From contig NZ_JASZYG010000002.1 of NCBI RefSeq assembly GCF_030317105.1, forward strand, positions 248,001-312,000: a DNA stretch of 64,000 bases. Reading direction: 5' to 3'. The DNA comes from Variovorax brevis. Lineage in GTDB: Bacteria > Pseudomonadota > Gammaproteobacteria > Burkholderiales > Burkholderiaceae_C. Shown piece after piece: positions 35,676 through 44,580 of this stretch; the stretch's first letter is position 1; the number at the start of each line of letters is the position of its first letter. The notes under the pieces were generated by a model that had not been told where the DNA came from, ran no database searches, and saw only the letters and a program-made list of their open reading frames with translations. Made by a program: the position numbers and the translations under genes.

Positions 35676-38033
35676 TCACACGCCGAGCGCGCGATTGGCT
35701 TGCTCGATGGCCGACACGCCGGCGCCTTGGGCAGCCGCCGCCTTCTCGCGCTCGAGGTTGCGTTCCAGCTGCATCTTCGCCGCGCGGTATTGCCTGGGCC
35801 AGCCGATATCCGGATAGCCGATCTTGGCCGATTCCATCAAGGTCCACGCCGGGTTCGCCAGATGCGGGCGCGCCACCGCGCACAGGTCCGCGCGACCCGC
35901 CGCGATGATGCTGTTGACGTGGTCCGCTTCGGAGATGGCGCCCACCGCGATGGTCGCGATGCCCGCCTCGTTGCGCACGCGGTCGGCAAAGGGCGTCTGG
36001 AACATGCGGCCGAACACCGGCTGTTCCTTCTTGCTCACCTGCCCCGACGAGCAGTCGATGAGGTCGGCGCCGGCTTCCTTGAAGATGCGCGCGATGGCCA
36101 CGGCGTCGTCCGGCGTGATGCCGCCTTCGACCCAGTCATGCGCCGAGATGCGCACCGACATGGGCAGGTGCTGCGGCCACGCTTCACGCACCGCGTGGAA
36201 CACCTCCAGCGGGTAGCGCAGGCGGTTCTCCAGCGAGCCGCCGTATTCGTCGGTGCGGTGGTTGGTCAGCGGCGAGATGAAGGACGACAGCAAGTAGCCG
36301 TGCGCGCAATGCAATTCCAGCCAGTCGAAGCCAGCTTCGACCGCGTACTTCGTGGAGCGCACGAAGTCGTCGCGCACGCGGACCATGTCGTCGCGCGTCA
36401 TGGCGTGCGACCAGTCGCTTACGCCGTCCAGGTACTGCTGCGGCGAGGCGGAGATGAGCGGCCAGTTGTCCAGTTCCAGCGGCTGGTCGATGCCCTCCCA
36501 CGCCACGCGCGTGGAACCCTTGGCGCCGGCGTGGCCGAGCTGGATGCCGATCTTTGCGTCGGTCTGCTCGTGCACGAAGCCGACGATGCGCTTCCAGCCG
36601 TCGCGCTGTTCCACGTTCCACAAGCCGGGGCAGCCGGGGGTAATGCGCGCGTCGGGCGAGGTGCAGGTCATCTCGACCATGACGAGGCCGGCGCCGCCCA
36701 TGGCGCGTGCGCCGAGGTGCACCAGGTGGTAGTCGGCGGGCATGCCGTCCTCGCAGGAGTACTGCGCCATCGGCGAGACCACCACGCGATTCTTGAGTGT
36801 GACGTCGCGCACCTTGAAGGGCGTGAACATGGGCGGCACGGCTTGCCGCGCGACGCGGCGTTCGATGCCGGCGCGCTCCGCCATCCAGTCTTCGAAGTTC
36901 TCGACATAGCCCTTGTCGCGGAGCCGCAGGTTCTCGTGGCTGATGCGCTGGCTGCGCGTGAGCAGCGAGTAGGCGAATTGCTCGGGCGGCAGGTTCACGT
37001 AGCGGTCGACGTGCTCGAACCATTCGGTCGAATTGCGCGCCGCGTTCTGGATGCGCAGCACTTCGACACTGCGCACTTCTTCGTAGTGGCGCAGCGCTTC
37101 GGCGATGTCGTCGGGCGTGCGCTCGATGCAGCGCGCGAGTTCGATGGCGTCTTCCAGCGCGAGCTTGGTGCCCGAGCCGATCGAGAAGTGCGCCGTGTGC
37201 GCCGCGTCACCCATGAGCACGACCGGCGCGCGGCCGTTGTGGTGCACCCAGTGCTTGCACACGACGCGCGGGAAGCGGATCCACTGCGCAGACCCACGCA
37301 GGTGCGAGGCATTGGAGATGAGCTTGTGGCCGTCCAGGTAGCGCGCGAAGAGCTTCTCGCAGAAGGCGATGGCCTCTTCCTTTTCCATCTTGTCCAGGCC
37401 CGCCTTTTCCCACACGGCTTGCGGCGTCTCGACGATGAAGGTCGAGGTGTTGTCGTCGAAGCGGTAGGCATGCGCCTGGAACCAGCCGTGCTCCGTCTCT
37501 TCGAAGGCGAAAGTGAAGGCTTCGAAAAGCTTGTTGGTGCCGAGCCAGACGAAACGGCAGTCGCGCAGGTCGATGTCGGGCTGGTAGGTGGCGGCGTACT
37601 TGGTGCGGATGCGGCTGTTCAGGCCGTCGCTCGCGATGATCAGGTCCGCGTCGGCGTAGGTGGTGTCGTCCTGCACGTCGGTTTCGAACACCAGCTTGAC
37701 GCCCACGTCCTCGCAACGCTGTTGCAGGATGTTGAGCAGCCGCTTGCGGCCGATGCCGCAAAAGCCGTGGCCGCCCGAAGTCATCTTGTTGCCGCGGATG
37801 TTCACCTCGATGTCGTCCCAGTGGCTGAAGGCGTCCAGGATCTGCGACGCGCTGACGGGGTCGGCCTTCTGCAGGTTGCCGAGCGTCTGGTCGGAAAACA
37901 CCACGCCCCAGCCGAAGGTGTCGTAGGGCTTGTTGCGCTCCACCACCGTGATCTGGTGCGACGGATTCTGCTGCTTCATGAGCAGTGCAAAGTAGAGGCC
38001 GGCAGGGCCGCCGCCGATGCAAACGATGTTCAT
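35676..38033 (-). CDS. Fused FAD monooxygenase / old-yellow-enzyme reductase, 2-aminobenzoyl-CoA monooxygenase/reductase type
   Basis: The 785-residue protein joins two flavoenzymes. Residues 1-400 are a group A monooxygenase: [14 protein letters not shown] at 7-20, [10 protein letters not shown] at about 134-143 and [17 protein letters not shown] at about 272-288. From 401 ([19 protein letters not shown]) an old-yellow-enzyme barrel begins, with [16 protein letters not shown] and SVRISAHDW. This architecture matches Azoarcus 2-aminobenzoyl-CoA monooxygenase/reductase, which hydroxylates and then reduces the CoA-bound ring. The first half alone resembles salicylyl-CoA 5-hydroxylase, the main alternative. 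TGGAG before the ATG at 38033 supports the start. MarR and beta-oxidation-type genes follow. Confidence 0.88.
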   Translation of the reverse strand: MNIVCIGGGPAGLYFALLMKQQNPSHQITVVERNKPYDTFGWGVVFSDQTLGNLQKADPVSASQILDAFSHWDDIEVNIRGNKMTSGGHGFCGIGRKRLLNILQQRCEDVGVKLVFETDVQDDTTYADADLIIASDGLNSRIRTKYAATYQPDIDLRDCRFVWLGTNKLFEAFTFAFEETEHGWFQAHAYRFDDNTSTFIVETPQAVWEKAGLDKMEKEEAIAFCEKLFARYLDGHKLISNASHLRGSAQWIRFPRVVCKHWVHHNGRAPVVLMGDAAHTAHFSIGSGTKLALEDAIELARCIERTPDDIAEALRHYEEVRSVEVLRIQNAARNSTEWFEHVDRYVNLPPEQFAYSLLTRSQRISHENLRLRDKGYVENFEDWMAERAGIERRVARQAVPPMFTPFKVRDVTLKNRVVVSPMAQYSCEDGMPADYHLVHLGARAMGGAGLVMVEMTCTSPDARITPGCPGLWNVEQRDGWKRIVGFVHEQTDAKIGIQLGHAGAKGSTRVAWEGIDQPLELDNWPLISASPQQYLDGVSDWSHAMTRDDMVRVRDDFVRSTKYAVEAGFDWLELHCAHGYLLSSFISPLTNHRTDEYGGSLENRLRYPLEVFHAVREAWPQHLPMSVRISAHDWVEGGITPDDAVAIARIFKEAGADLIDCSSGQVSKKEQPVFGRMFQTPFADRVRNEAGIATIAVGAISEADHVNSIIAAGRADLCAVARPHLANPAWTLMESAKIGYPDIGWPRQYRAAKMQLERNLEREKAAAAQGAGVSAIEQANRALGV

Positions 38034-38088
38034 CAAGTCTCCAGAGGTGCATCCGCGGGGGTGCGACATTCGCTGGTCGCCACGGAAG

Positions 38089-38126
38089 GTTAGCAATAAA
38101 TGATTGAGTTCTAAACTATTCTAACG
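38089..38126. promoter_or_regulatory. AT-rich divergent control region of the aromatic operon
   Basis: This AT-rich island stands out in the GC-rich gap between the fused monooxygenase (start 38033) and the flavoprotein at 38250. It is bounded by GTTAG and CTAAC and contains a direct repeat TTCTAA-acta-TTCTAA (38109-38124). It is the likely promoter and MarR binding region; the exact operator cannot be fixed by eye. Confidence 0.4.
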
Positions 38127-38249
38127 CCGATCTATTTTTGGAGGCAAGCCCGAAGATGGCAAAAGGGTTTCACGGGGCAACACGCGCAGTCATGCGTTCG
38201 TAGAATGAACGATTGCGCCGGGCTGACCGGCGCCTCAGGAGACCGCCTC

Positions 38250-39674
38250 ATGAACGCCCCCACTGCTGCCGCCCACCTGGTGCCGGAGTTTCATCAACGC
38301 GAGGTGCCGCAGGCGCTGATCGACGCGCTCAAGGCCCGCTTCGGCGACCGCTGCAGCACCGCCATGGCCGTGCGCACGCAGCACGGGCGTGACGAGTCTT
38401 CCTTCGACGTGCCGCCGCCCGCGGCGGTGGTCTTTGCGGAAAGCACGCAAGACGTCGCCGATGCGGTCAAGCTGGCCAGTGACCACAGCGTGCCGGTCAT
38501 CCCCTTTGCCGTCGGCTCCTCGCTCGAAGGCCATCTGCTCGCGGTGCAGGGCGGCATCAGCATCGACCTGATGCGCATGAACAAGGTGCTGTCGGTCAAC
38601 GCGGACGACCTCACCGTGACGGTGCAGCCGGGCGTGACGCGCAAGCAGCTCAACGAGGAGATCAAGAGCACCGGCCTGTTCTTTCCCATCGACCCCGGTG
38701 CGGACGCGTCGCTTGGCGGCATGGTGGCGACGCGCGCCAGCGGCACGAACGCGGTGCGCTACGGCACGATGCGCGAAAACACACTGGCGCTGGAAGTGGT
38801 CACGGCCGCCGGCGAAGTCATCCGCACGGGCACGCGCGCCAAGAAGTCATCGGCCGGCTATGACCTGACGCGCCTGTTCGTGGGCAGCGAAGGCACGCTG
38901 GGCGTCGTCACCGAGGTCACGCTGCGCATCTATCCGCTGCCGGAAGCGGTGTCCGCGGCCATCTGCTCGTTTCCGAGCATCGAGGCGGCCGTGCGCACGA
39001 CCATCGAGATCATCCAGTTGGGCGTGCCGATTGCGCGCGTCGAACTCATCGACGAGAACACCGTGCGCATGGTGAACGCCTACGCCAAGCTGGGCCTGCG
39101 CGAAGAACCCATGCTGCTGATGGAGTTCCACGGCTCGCCCGCCGGCGTGAAGGAGCAGGCCGAGACAGTGCAAGAACTGGCCAGCGGGCATGGCGGCAAT
39201 GCCTTCGAATGGGCAAGCACGCCGGAAGAACGCACGCGGCTCTGGACGGCGCGGCACAACTCCTATTTCGCCGCAGTGCAATCGCGCCCCGGCTGCCGCG
39301 TGATCTCGACGGACACTTGCGTGCCGATTTCACGGCTGGCCGATTGCCTCCTGGAATCGGTCGCGGAAGCGGATGCGAGCGGCATCCCCTACTTCCTCGT
39401 GGGCCACGTGGGCGACGGCAATTTCCACTTCGGCTATCTGCTGGATCCGAACGCGCCGGAAGAACGCGTGACGGCCGAAAAGCTGAACCATGCGCTGGTC
39501 TCCAGGGCGTTGGCGCTGGAAGGCACCTGCACCGGCGAGCATGGCGTGGGGCTGCACAAGATGGACTTCCTCTTGACCGAGGCGGGCGTGGGTGCAGTGG
39601 AGATGATGCGGACGATCAAGCGGGCGCTGGATCCGAAGAACATCATGAATCCCGGCAAGATCTTCAGCTTGTAA
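38250..39674 (+). CDS. FAD-linked oxidase, D-lactate dehydrogenase (cytochrome) / GlcD type
   Basis: The 474-residue protein has a PCMH-type FAD domain (VIPFAVGSSLEGHLLAV, PIDPGADASLGGMVATRAS, TNAVRYGTMRENTLALEV) and a C-terminal cap ending GTCTGEHGVGLHK and LDPKNIMNPGKIF, the pattern of D-lactate/glycolate dehydrogenases. Close resemblance is to the mitochondrial-type D-lactate dehydrogenase. It would oxidise a D-2-hydroxy acid and reduce quinone or cytochrome. There are no glcE/glcF partner genes next to it, which favours the single-subunit D-lactate type. The ATG at 38250 has AGGAG ten bases upstream. Confidence 0.87.
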   Translation: MNAPTAAAHLVPEFHQREVPQALIDALKARFGDRCSTAMAVRTQHGRDESSFDVPPPAAVVFAESTQDVADAVKLASDHSVPVIPFAVGSSLEGHLLAVQGGISIDLMRMNKVLSVNADDLTVTVQPGVTRKQLNEEIKSTGLFFPIDPGADASLGGMVATRASGTNAVRYGTMRENTLALEVVTAAGEVIRTGTRAKKSSAGYDLTRLFVGSEGTLGVVTEVTLRIYPLPEAVSAAICSFPSIEAAVRTTIEIIQLGVPIARVELIDENTVRMVNAYAKLGLREEPMLLMEFHGSPAGVKEQAETVQELASGHGGNAFEWASTPEERTRLWTARHNSYFAAVQSRPGCRVISTDTCVPISRLADCLLESVAEADASGIPYFLVGHVGDGNFHFGYLLDPNAPEERVTAEKLNHALVSRALALEGTCTGEHGVGLHKMDFLLTEAGVGAVEMMRTIKRALDPKNIMNPGKIFSL

Positions 39675-39695
39675 GCGTCAGGCAATCCCCAACGA

Positions 39696-39735
39696 CAAGA
39701 AGCCCGGTGCTCTGAATAGAGCCCCGGGCTTCTTG
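39696..39735. terminator. Bidirectional hairpin between convergent genes
   Basis: The 12-base arms CAAGAAGCCCGG and CCGGGCTTCTTG are exact complements, with a second inner pairing GCTCT/AGAGC around GAAT. It lies between the flavoprotein stop and the CsgG-like gene end, suiting termination from both sides. Confidence 0.8.
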
Positions 39736-39756
39736 CTTTCCTGAGCGCGGTGCGAG

Positions 39757-40665
39757 TTATTTGGTGGTGTTGCTGCGCTTGGCTGCGCCGGGTGCCGAGG
39801 TTTGCGTGGGCGCCGAGCCGCCGTCCACGCCGAGCTTGCCGCCGCCGCCCAAGCCTTGGCCTTGCACCGTCTGCGCCTTGTAGTTGCGCAGCGAGCGGAC
39901 CATCTGGTTGTACGAGTCCATGAAGGCGGCGGCGATCACCTTGCCTTGGGCCGTGTTCGTGTAGCCGCCGGCCCCGCCAGCCGCACTGCCGCCAAACACC
40001 GACCCGAAGGCGCCAAAGTCCACCTTGGAGGCGCTGCCCTCCGATGCCGCGACCTGGACGCCAGAACGGTTGTCGATGAGCGTCAGCATCGTGCTGGCCT
40101 CTTTTGTCTGCATGCTGCCGCCAACGGACGCCAGAACGCCGCTGTAGCGTCCGCCGACCAAACCGCCCAGCGCGCCACCCACGCCACCGGCATTGCTGTT
40201 GTTGAAGATGACCTCGGGCGACATGCCGTAGTCGGAGGCCACCATCTGGCCTGGCTGGAAATTGCTCCCGGCGCGCATTTCACCCGACTGGCTCAACGCT
40301 CGCTCGCGCGCCATGGCGTTCATGCCCGCGGCGCCACGCTCGACCACGACGAAGCAGTTGGACTGCTGGATCAACAGGCGCAACAGGGTCGAAGTGGGCG
40401 GCAAGCGGTATTCGTTGCGAAGGATGGTGTACCAGCCGGCATTCTGGTTCTCGACGAGCGACACGGTGCCCAGGGTCTGCGCACAATGTTCGAGCTGGGT
40501 GCTCGCGTTGTCCGTCGCGCTGCCTGCGGCGCTGCCGGTGGCCATGGTCTTGGCGCCGGCGCTGCCCATCTGCATGTCCGTGGTCTCGCAGCCGGCGAGA
40601 AGGAAGGATGCAGCCGTCGCGATGGCAGCGACGATCGGCAGCTTGGCCGCAACAGGGAAAGACAT
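39757..40665 (-). CDS. CsgG-like outer-membrane lipoprotein
   Basis: The 302-residue protein has a lipoprotein signal with lipobox LLAGC (Cys26). The mature part contains LLRLLIQQSNCFVVVERGAAG, MLTLIDNRSGVQVAASEGSASK and a glycine-rich stretch (GGVGGALGGLVGGRYSG), which resemble the CsgG/HfaB family that forms secretion channels for curli or holdfast proteins. No curli subunit, CsgE or CsgF gene is nearby. CsgG-like lipoproteins without curli genes are common and their jobs are unknown. It appears to be a single-gene unit. Confidence 0.72.
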   Translation of the reverse strand: MSFPVAAKLPIVAAIATAASFLLAGCETTDMQMGSAGAKTMATGSAAGSATDNASTQLEHCAQTLGTVSLVENQNAGWYTILRNEYRLPPTSTLLRLLIQQSNCFVVVERGAAGMNAMARERALSQSGEMRAGSNFQPGQMVASDYGMSPEVIFNNSNAGGVGGALGGLVGGRYSGVLASVGGSMQTKEASTMLTLIDNRSGVQVAASEGSASKVDFGAFGSVFGGSAAGGAGGYTNTAQGKVIAAAFMDSYNQMVRSLRNYKAQTVQGQGLGGGGKLGVDGGSAPTQTSAPGAAKRSNTTK

Positions 40666-40783
40666 GATGGGTACCCCTCGCTCGTATGTGAACTTTTGCG
40701 TTATTCAACCAACGGTTCACATTAGACGCTGACTGTCCGCAGAAGCAATCTGCGGAAAGCAAGGGGTGAGCGCGCGCTCCGAG

Positions 40784-41731
40784 CTATGCCGTTCGACGGA
40801 TGCGATCAATCACTCCGTTGAGTGCCTCGATCGAGCCGAAGTGAATGGCCAGTTCTCCGCTTTCTTCGATGCGGCCGTTTCGCTTGGTTTTCTTCTTCAC
40901 GCGCACTTCGACTTCCGCCGTGAGGAGGTCGGCAAGTTCCTCCTCCACGCGCAGCAGGTCGCGCGACTTCTCACCCGCATTGCGCGCAGCGCGCGGCGAC
41001 GCCTTGAGGCTGAACTCGGCGGAAAGCTTCTTGACCAGCGCTTCGGCTTCGCGCACCGATAGCTTCCTGGCGGCGATCTGGTTGGCGGCCGTGATCTGCG
41101 TGGCCTTGTCCAGCGACAGCAGCGCACGCGCATGCCCCATGTCGATGTCGCCCGCCATGAGCATGGCTTGCGCCGGCTCCGCCAGGTTGAGCAGGCGCAG
41201 CAGGTTGCTGGCCGCGCTGCGCGAGCGGCCCACGGCCTGCGCTGCCAACTCGTGCGTCAGTCCAAACTCGCTCACCAGTCGCTGCAAGCCTTGCGCTTCT
41301 TCCAGCGGGTTGAGGTCTTCGCGCTGGATGTTCTCGATGAGCGACATCGCTGCGGCCGACTCGTTCGGCACGTCGCGCACGAGCACGGGAACGCTGGCGA
41401 GGCCCGCCAGTCTGGCTGCCCGAAAGCGACGCTCGCCCGCGATGATTTCGAACTCCGCGTTCTTCGCCCGCGCCGATTCGGCATCGAGCCGGCGCACGAG
41501 GATCGGCTGCATGATGCCCTGGGCCTTGATGCTCTCGGCCAGTTCATACAGGGCGCCTTCGTCCATTCGCGTGCGCGGCTGGTAGACGCCGGCGACCATG
41601 CGGTCCAGCTCAAGGGTCGTCGGCTCCGGGGTGGGTGCGCCCTCCTCCGGCGCTTCAGCACCTGCGATGGCTGCCGGGCCCAACAACGCTTCGAGTCCGC
41701 GGCCAAGGCCCTTGGGTTTCTTCGTGACCAT
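40784..41731 (-). CDS. parB: Chromosome partitioning protein ParB
   Basis: ParB binds parS sites, spreads with CTP as a sliding clamp and, with ParA, moves the chromosome origin. The 315-residue protein has the ParB box GERRFRAARLAG and the CTP-binding Arg patch, the central helix-turn-helix (TQITAANQIAARKLSVREAE, in part) and a C-terminal dimerisation segment. The N-terminal MVTKKPKGLGRGLEALLG includes the Leu-Gly-Arg-Gly-Leu motif that stimulates ParA. Seven bases separate it from the alpha/beta hydrolase gene, itself downstream of parA. Two parS sites lie 2.3 and 3.3 kb away. Confidence 0.96.
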   Translation of the reverse strand: MVTKKPKGLGRGLEALLGPAAIAGAEAPEEGAPTPEPTTLELDRMVAGVYQPRTRMDEGALYELAESIKAQGIMQPILVRRLDAESARAKNAEFEIIAGERRFRAARLAGLASVPVLVRDVPNESAAAMSLIENIQREDLNPLEEAQGLQRLVSEFGLTHELAAQAVGRSRSAASNLLRLLNLAEPAQAMLMAGDIDMGHARALLSLDKATQITAANQIAARKLSVREAEALVKKLSAEFSLKASPRAARNAGEKSRDLLRVEEELADLLTAEVEVRVKKKTKRNGRIEESGELAIHFGSIEALNGVIDRIRRTA

Positions 41732-41738
41732 CTTGTTT

Positions 41739-42281
41739 TCAGTCTTTCTTCTGGAGTTCGTTCAGCAATGCGCGCCCTTGCGGCCAATCGCCCAAGCCGG
41801 ATTCGCTGTTGAGGTGGCCGCGTGCGCCGGCGTCCATGAAGGCGGCGCCCCAGTCGGCCGCCATCTGGCGCGAGCGGGCGGCCTCGCAATAGGGATCGTT
41901 GTCCGCGGCGATGAGCAAGGACGGGAATGGCAGTGGCTTGCGCACGATGGGCGCCCAGCCGGGAATGAGTTCGCGAAGGTCTTCGCGCTCCACATCGCCC
42001 GGTGCGACCAGCAGTGCCGCGCGGACTTTGTGCGTGTTGCGTGAATGGGCGGCCCAGTTGGCCACGAGGATGCAACCCAGGCTGTGCGCCGCGAGAACGA
42101 CCGGCTGCGTGGCGGCGAGCACCGCTTCTTCCAGCTGGGTGGACCAGTCGCCGCGAAGTGGGCGCATCCAGTCGTTCTGCTCGACGCGATGGTCGCCGTA
42201 GATCGCCTCCCAGCGGCTTTGCCAATGCGCGGGATCGCTGTTTTGCCAGCCTGGAAGCAGCAGGACTTGGGTGTCGCTCAT
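41739..42281 (-). CDS. RBBP9/YdeN-type alpha/beta hydrolase between parA and parB
   Basis: The 180-residue protein is a small serine hydrolase of the RBBP9/YdeN family: VLLLPGWQNSDPAHWQSRWE at the N-terminus, the nucleophile elbow AHSLGC (Ser67), ADNDPYC for the acid and GARGHLNSESG for the histidine. The substrate is unknown. The gene interrupts the usual parA-parB pair, 49 bases after parA and seven before parB, in the same direction. It is therefore probably cotranscribed with the partition genes. Nothing in its sequence suggests a role in segregation. Confidence 0.9.
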   Translation of the reverse strand: MSDTQVLLLPGWQNSDPAHWQSRWEAIYGDHRVEQNDWMRPLRGDWSTQLEEAVLAATQPVVLAAHSLGCILVANWAAHSRNTHKVRAALLVAPGDVEREDLRELIPGWAPIVRKPLPFPSLLIAADNDPYCEAARSRQMAADWGAAFMDAGARGHLNSESGLGDWPQGRALLNELQKKD

Positions 42282-42283
42282 GT

Positions 42284-42300
42284 GCTATGAAAACAATAGC
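42284..42300. repeat. Short inverted repeat GCTAT-N7-ATAGC, copy 1
   Basis: Five-base arms GCTAT and ATAGC enclose seven A-rich bases (gaaaaca) in the gap between parA and the hydrolase gene. The same arms and spacing recur at 46673-46689 upstream of mnmG. Confidence 0.45.
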
Positions 42301-42330
42301 GCGGCATGCAATGACGGCGCGCCTGCCGGC

Positions 42331-43230
42331 TCATTTTTGGGGTTCTTCGACAAAGGCCTGGGTGTCGCTGTGCGTGGGCACAGGGTCTGCAGGGTTGGCG
42401 ACCGGCGGCGCCGACGGGGGCTCGGGCGCTACCGCGCCGGTGGCGCTGGCCGGCGGCATCTTCTGGACCATTTCCTGCGCGAAGGTCACGTAGGCCTGGC
42501 TGCCCTTGGCGGCCTGGTCGAACACCACGCCGGGCAAACCGTAGCTCGGCGCCTCCGCCAGGCGCACGTTGCGCGGGATGACCGTGTCGAACACCTTGTC
42601 GCCGAAATGCGCCTTGAGCTGGTCGCTCACCTGCTGTTGCAGCGTGATGCGCGGGTCGAACATGACGCGCAGCAGGCCGATGATCTGCAGGTTCTTGTTG
42701 AGGTTGGCGTGCACCTGCTTGATGGTGTTCACCAGGTCCGTCAGGCCTTCGAGCGCGAAGTACTCGCACTGCATCGGCACGATGACGCCGTGCGCGGCGC
42801 ACAGTCCATTGAGGGTGAGCAGGCTCAGGCTCGGCGGGCAGTCGATGAGGACGAAGTCGTACTCGGCGCCGACAGTGGCGAGCGCGGTGCGCAGGCGCTT
42901 CTCGCGGCGGTCGAGCGCGACCATTTCCACCTCGGCGCCGGCCAGTTCGCGGTTGGCACCCAGCACGTCGTAGCCGCAACCGCCGTCCTCGAGCTTGTCA
43001 GCGCGGATGCGCGCTTCGGCCACCGAAGCGGATTCGAGCAGCACGTCGTACACCGTCAGCTCGAGTTGGCGCTTGTCGACACCGGAACCCATGGTCGCGT
43101 TGCCCTGCGGATCGAGGTCGATCATCAGGACGCGCTGGCCCAGCTTGGCCAAGCCGGCAGCCAGGTTGACGGTGGTCGTCGTCTTGCCGACACCGCCCTT
43201 TTGATTGGCAATACAGAAGATTCGGGCCAT
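42331..43230 (-). CDS. parA: Chromosome partitioning ATPase ParA
   Basis: ParA is the DNA-binding ATPase that moves ParB-parS complexes. The 299-residue protein has the deviant Walker A motif NQKGGVGKTTTTVNLAAGLA near the start, then MIDLDPQGNATMGSG and FVLIDCPPSLSLLTLN. It has no N-terminal helix-turn-helix, so it is the Soj/chromosomal type. A Pro/Ala-rich tail of about 40 residues follows the core. It lies seven bases after the LysE-type gene and upstream of the hydrolase and parB. Confidence 0.96.
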   Translation of the reverse strand: MARIFCIANQKGGVGKTTTTVNLAAGLAKLGQRVLMIDLDPQGNATMGSGVDKRQLELTVYDVLLESASVAEARIRADKLEDGGCGYDVLGANRELAGAEVEMVALDRREKRLRTALATVGAEYDFVLIDCPPSLSLLTLNGLCAAHGVIVPMQCEYFALEGLTDLVNTIKQVHANLNKNLQIIGLLRVMFDPRITLQQQVSDQLKAHFGDKVFDTVIPRNVRLAEAPSYGLPGVVFDQAAKGSQAYVTFAQEMVQKMPPASATGAVAPEPPSAPPVANPADPVPTHSDTQAFVEEPQK

Positions 43231-43237
43231 GCGCTGC

Positions 43238-43852
43238 TCAGTTCGAAATGGCCAGCTTGACGCCGAAGCCGATCAGGAAGACGCCGGCCAGCTTTTCCAG
43301 CGTGGCGGAAATCCTCGGATTGGCGCGGATGCGCTCGGCCAGAAAGTGCGTGAGCAGGACCATCGTGAGGGCATAGGCGAAGGTCAAAGCCGCGACAGTC
43401 AAGGCCATGACCGCGAATGTTTTCAGGCCTTGATGCTGGGCGGGGTCGATGAAGAGCGGGAAAAAGGCCATGTAAAACACAATCGCCTTGGGGTTGAGCA
43501 AGGTGATCAGGAAGGACTGGCGCACATATTGGCCCGGTCGAATGTTCAGGATGGGCGCGGCGCCCGGCTTGGCGCGCAGCATCTTGAAGCCCAGCCACGC
43601 GAGGTAAACGGCGCCTAGCCACTGCACCGCGTGAAAGGCCGCGGGATAGGTCGCCAAGACCGCGGCTACGCCAGCCACGGCAGCCCACATCAGGAACTGG
43701 TCGCCAAGGATCAGTCCAAGGGTTGCGGCCAATCCGCCCCAGATTCCACCTTTGCTGGTCGAGGTGATCAACGCCAGGTTGCCGGGACCCGGAATCGCGA
43801 GAAACAGGACGATGGCGGCGACGAATGCGCCGTAGTCAGCAATGCCGAACAT
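43238..43852 (-). CDS. LysE/RhtB-family amino-acid exporter
   Basis: The 204-residue membrane protein has about six helices with the LysE signature FLAIPGPGNLALITSTSKGG near the N-terminus and RQSFLITLLNPKAIVFYMAFFP (in part) in the middle. Such proteins export amino acids or homoserine lactones; the substrate is not readable. It stands between rsmG and parA, with seven bases to parA, so it may share that transcript. Confidence 0.9.
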   Translation of the reverse strand: MFGIADYGAFVAAIVLFLAIPGPGNLALITSTSKGGIWGGLAATLGLILGDQFLMWAAVAGVAAVLATYPAAFHAVQWLGAVYLAWLGFKMLRAKPGAAPILNIRPGQYVRQSFLITLLNPKAIVFYMAFFPLFIDPAQHQGLKTFAVMALTVAALTFAYALTMVLLTHFLAERIRANPRISATLEKLAGVFLIGFGVKLAISN

Positions 43853-43935
43853 GTGAAATCCGATGAATTGGGGAGAGATTCGAGTCTAAGCGAGGCACCT
43901 CTGCGCAGGAGGTGCTGCTTGCCCTCAATGGCGAA

Positions 43936-44580
43936 TCAAGCGCCGGTTTTTCGCGCCCAAACGACGCATCGCTCGGCGTCGAGGCCTGGAACGGTCAGTT
44001 GTTCCACGTGAAACACTTCCACGCCAGTGGGCAATTGCGCCAACTCGTCCGCGGGTTGCTTGCCCTTCATGGCCATCCAGACGCCGTCGGCCAGCATGAG
44101 ATGCGACGACAGATTGAAGAAATCCTGAAGCGACGCGAAGGCGCGCGAACTGATCACGTCATAGGTTCCGCCGATCGCTTCGACCCGCGAGTGCATGCCA
44201 TTGAGGTTGGTGAGGCCCAGTTCGGCGGCCACTTGACGAATGAAGGCGGCCTTCTTTGCCACGGCATCCACGCAACTCACCGCGATGTCCGGCCGCATGA
44301 TCGCGATGACAGCCCCCGGGAGTCCTGCCCCGGACCCCACATCCAGCAGCCTGATGGCAGCGGGCCGCTCGCGCTGCAACGGCGCGATGATCGACAGGCT
44401 GTCCAGCAGATGGTGGGAAAGAACGAGTTCTGGATCGCGCAACGCGGTCAGGTTGTAGACCTTGTTCCACTTCAGAATGAGCTCGCCATAGGCCAGCAGC
44501 TTGGCGCATTGGTCATCGGTCAGCGCCAGCCCGAGCGCCTCTGCCCCCTGTAGGAGTGCGGCTTCGCGCGCGGCGCTCAT
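43936..44580 (-). CDS. rsmG: 16S rRNA (guanine-N7) methyltransferase RsmG
   Basis: RsmG (GidB) methylates G527 of 16S rRNA using S-adenosylmethionine. The 214-residue protein has the RsmG pattern: [32 protein letters not shown] as the SAM-binding loop, [15 protein letters not shown] and [14 protein letters not shown]. Its start overlaps the mnmG stop by four bases, the classical gidA-gidB arrangement. A parS site (44000-44015) lies within its last codons. Confidence 0.96.
   Translation of the reverse strand: MSAAREAALLQGAEALGLALTDDQCAKLLAYGELILKWNKVYNLTALRDPELVLSHHLLDSLSIIAPLQRERPAAIRLLDVGSGAGLPGAVIAIMRPDIAVSCVDAVAKKAAFIRQVAAELGLTNLNGMHSRVEAIGGTYDVISSRAFASLQDFFNLSSHLMLADGVWMAMKGKQPADELAQLPTGVEVFHVEQLTVPGLDAERCVVWARKTGA
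44000..44015. other. parS site inside rsmG
   Basis: TGTTCCACGTGAAACA differs from the perfect parS palindrome at one position of the left arm, a position known to vary among functional sites. ParB should bind here and load onto the chromosome. The gene's codons read through it without disturbance. Confidence 0.85.

Noticed and set aside
35139..38093. 984-codon open frame on the plus strand across MarR and the fused monooxygenase
   Set aside because: Same third-position effect; composition is abnormal (Arg/His/Val rich) and it spans two well-supported genes.
40737..40755. Hairpin CCGCAGA/TCTGCGG between parB and the CsgG-like gene, considered as a terminator
   Set aside because: Stem is exact but short and no T run follows on either strand; left unannotated.
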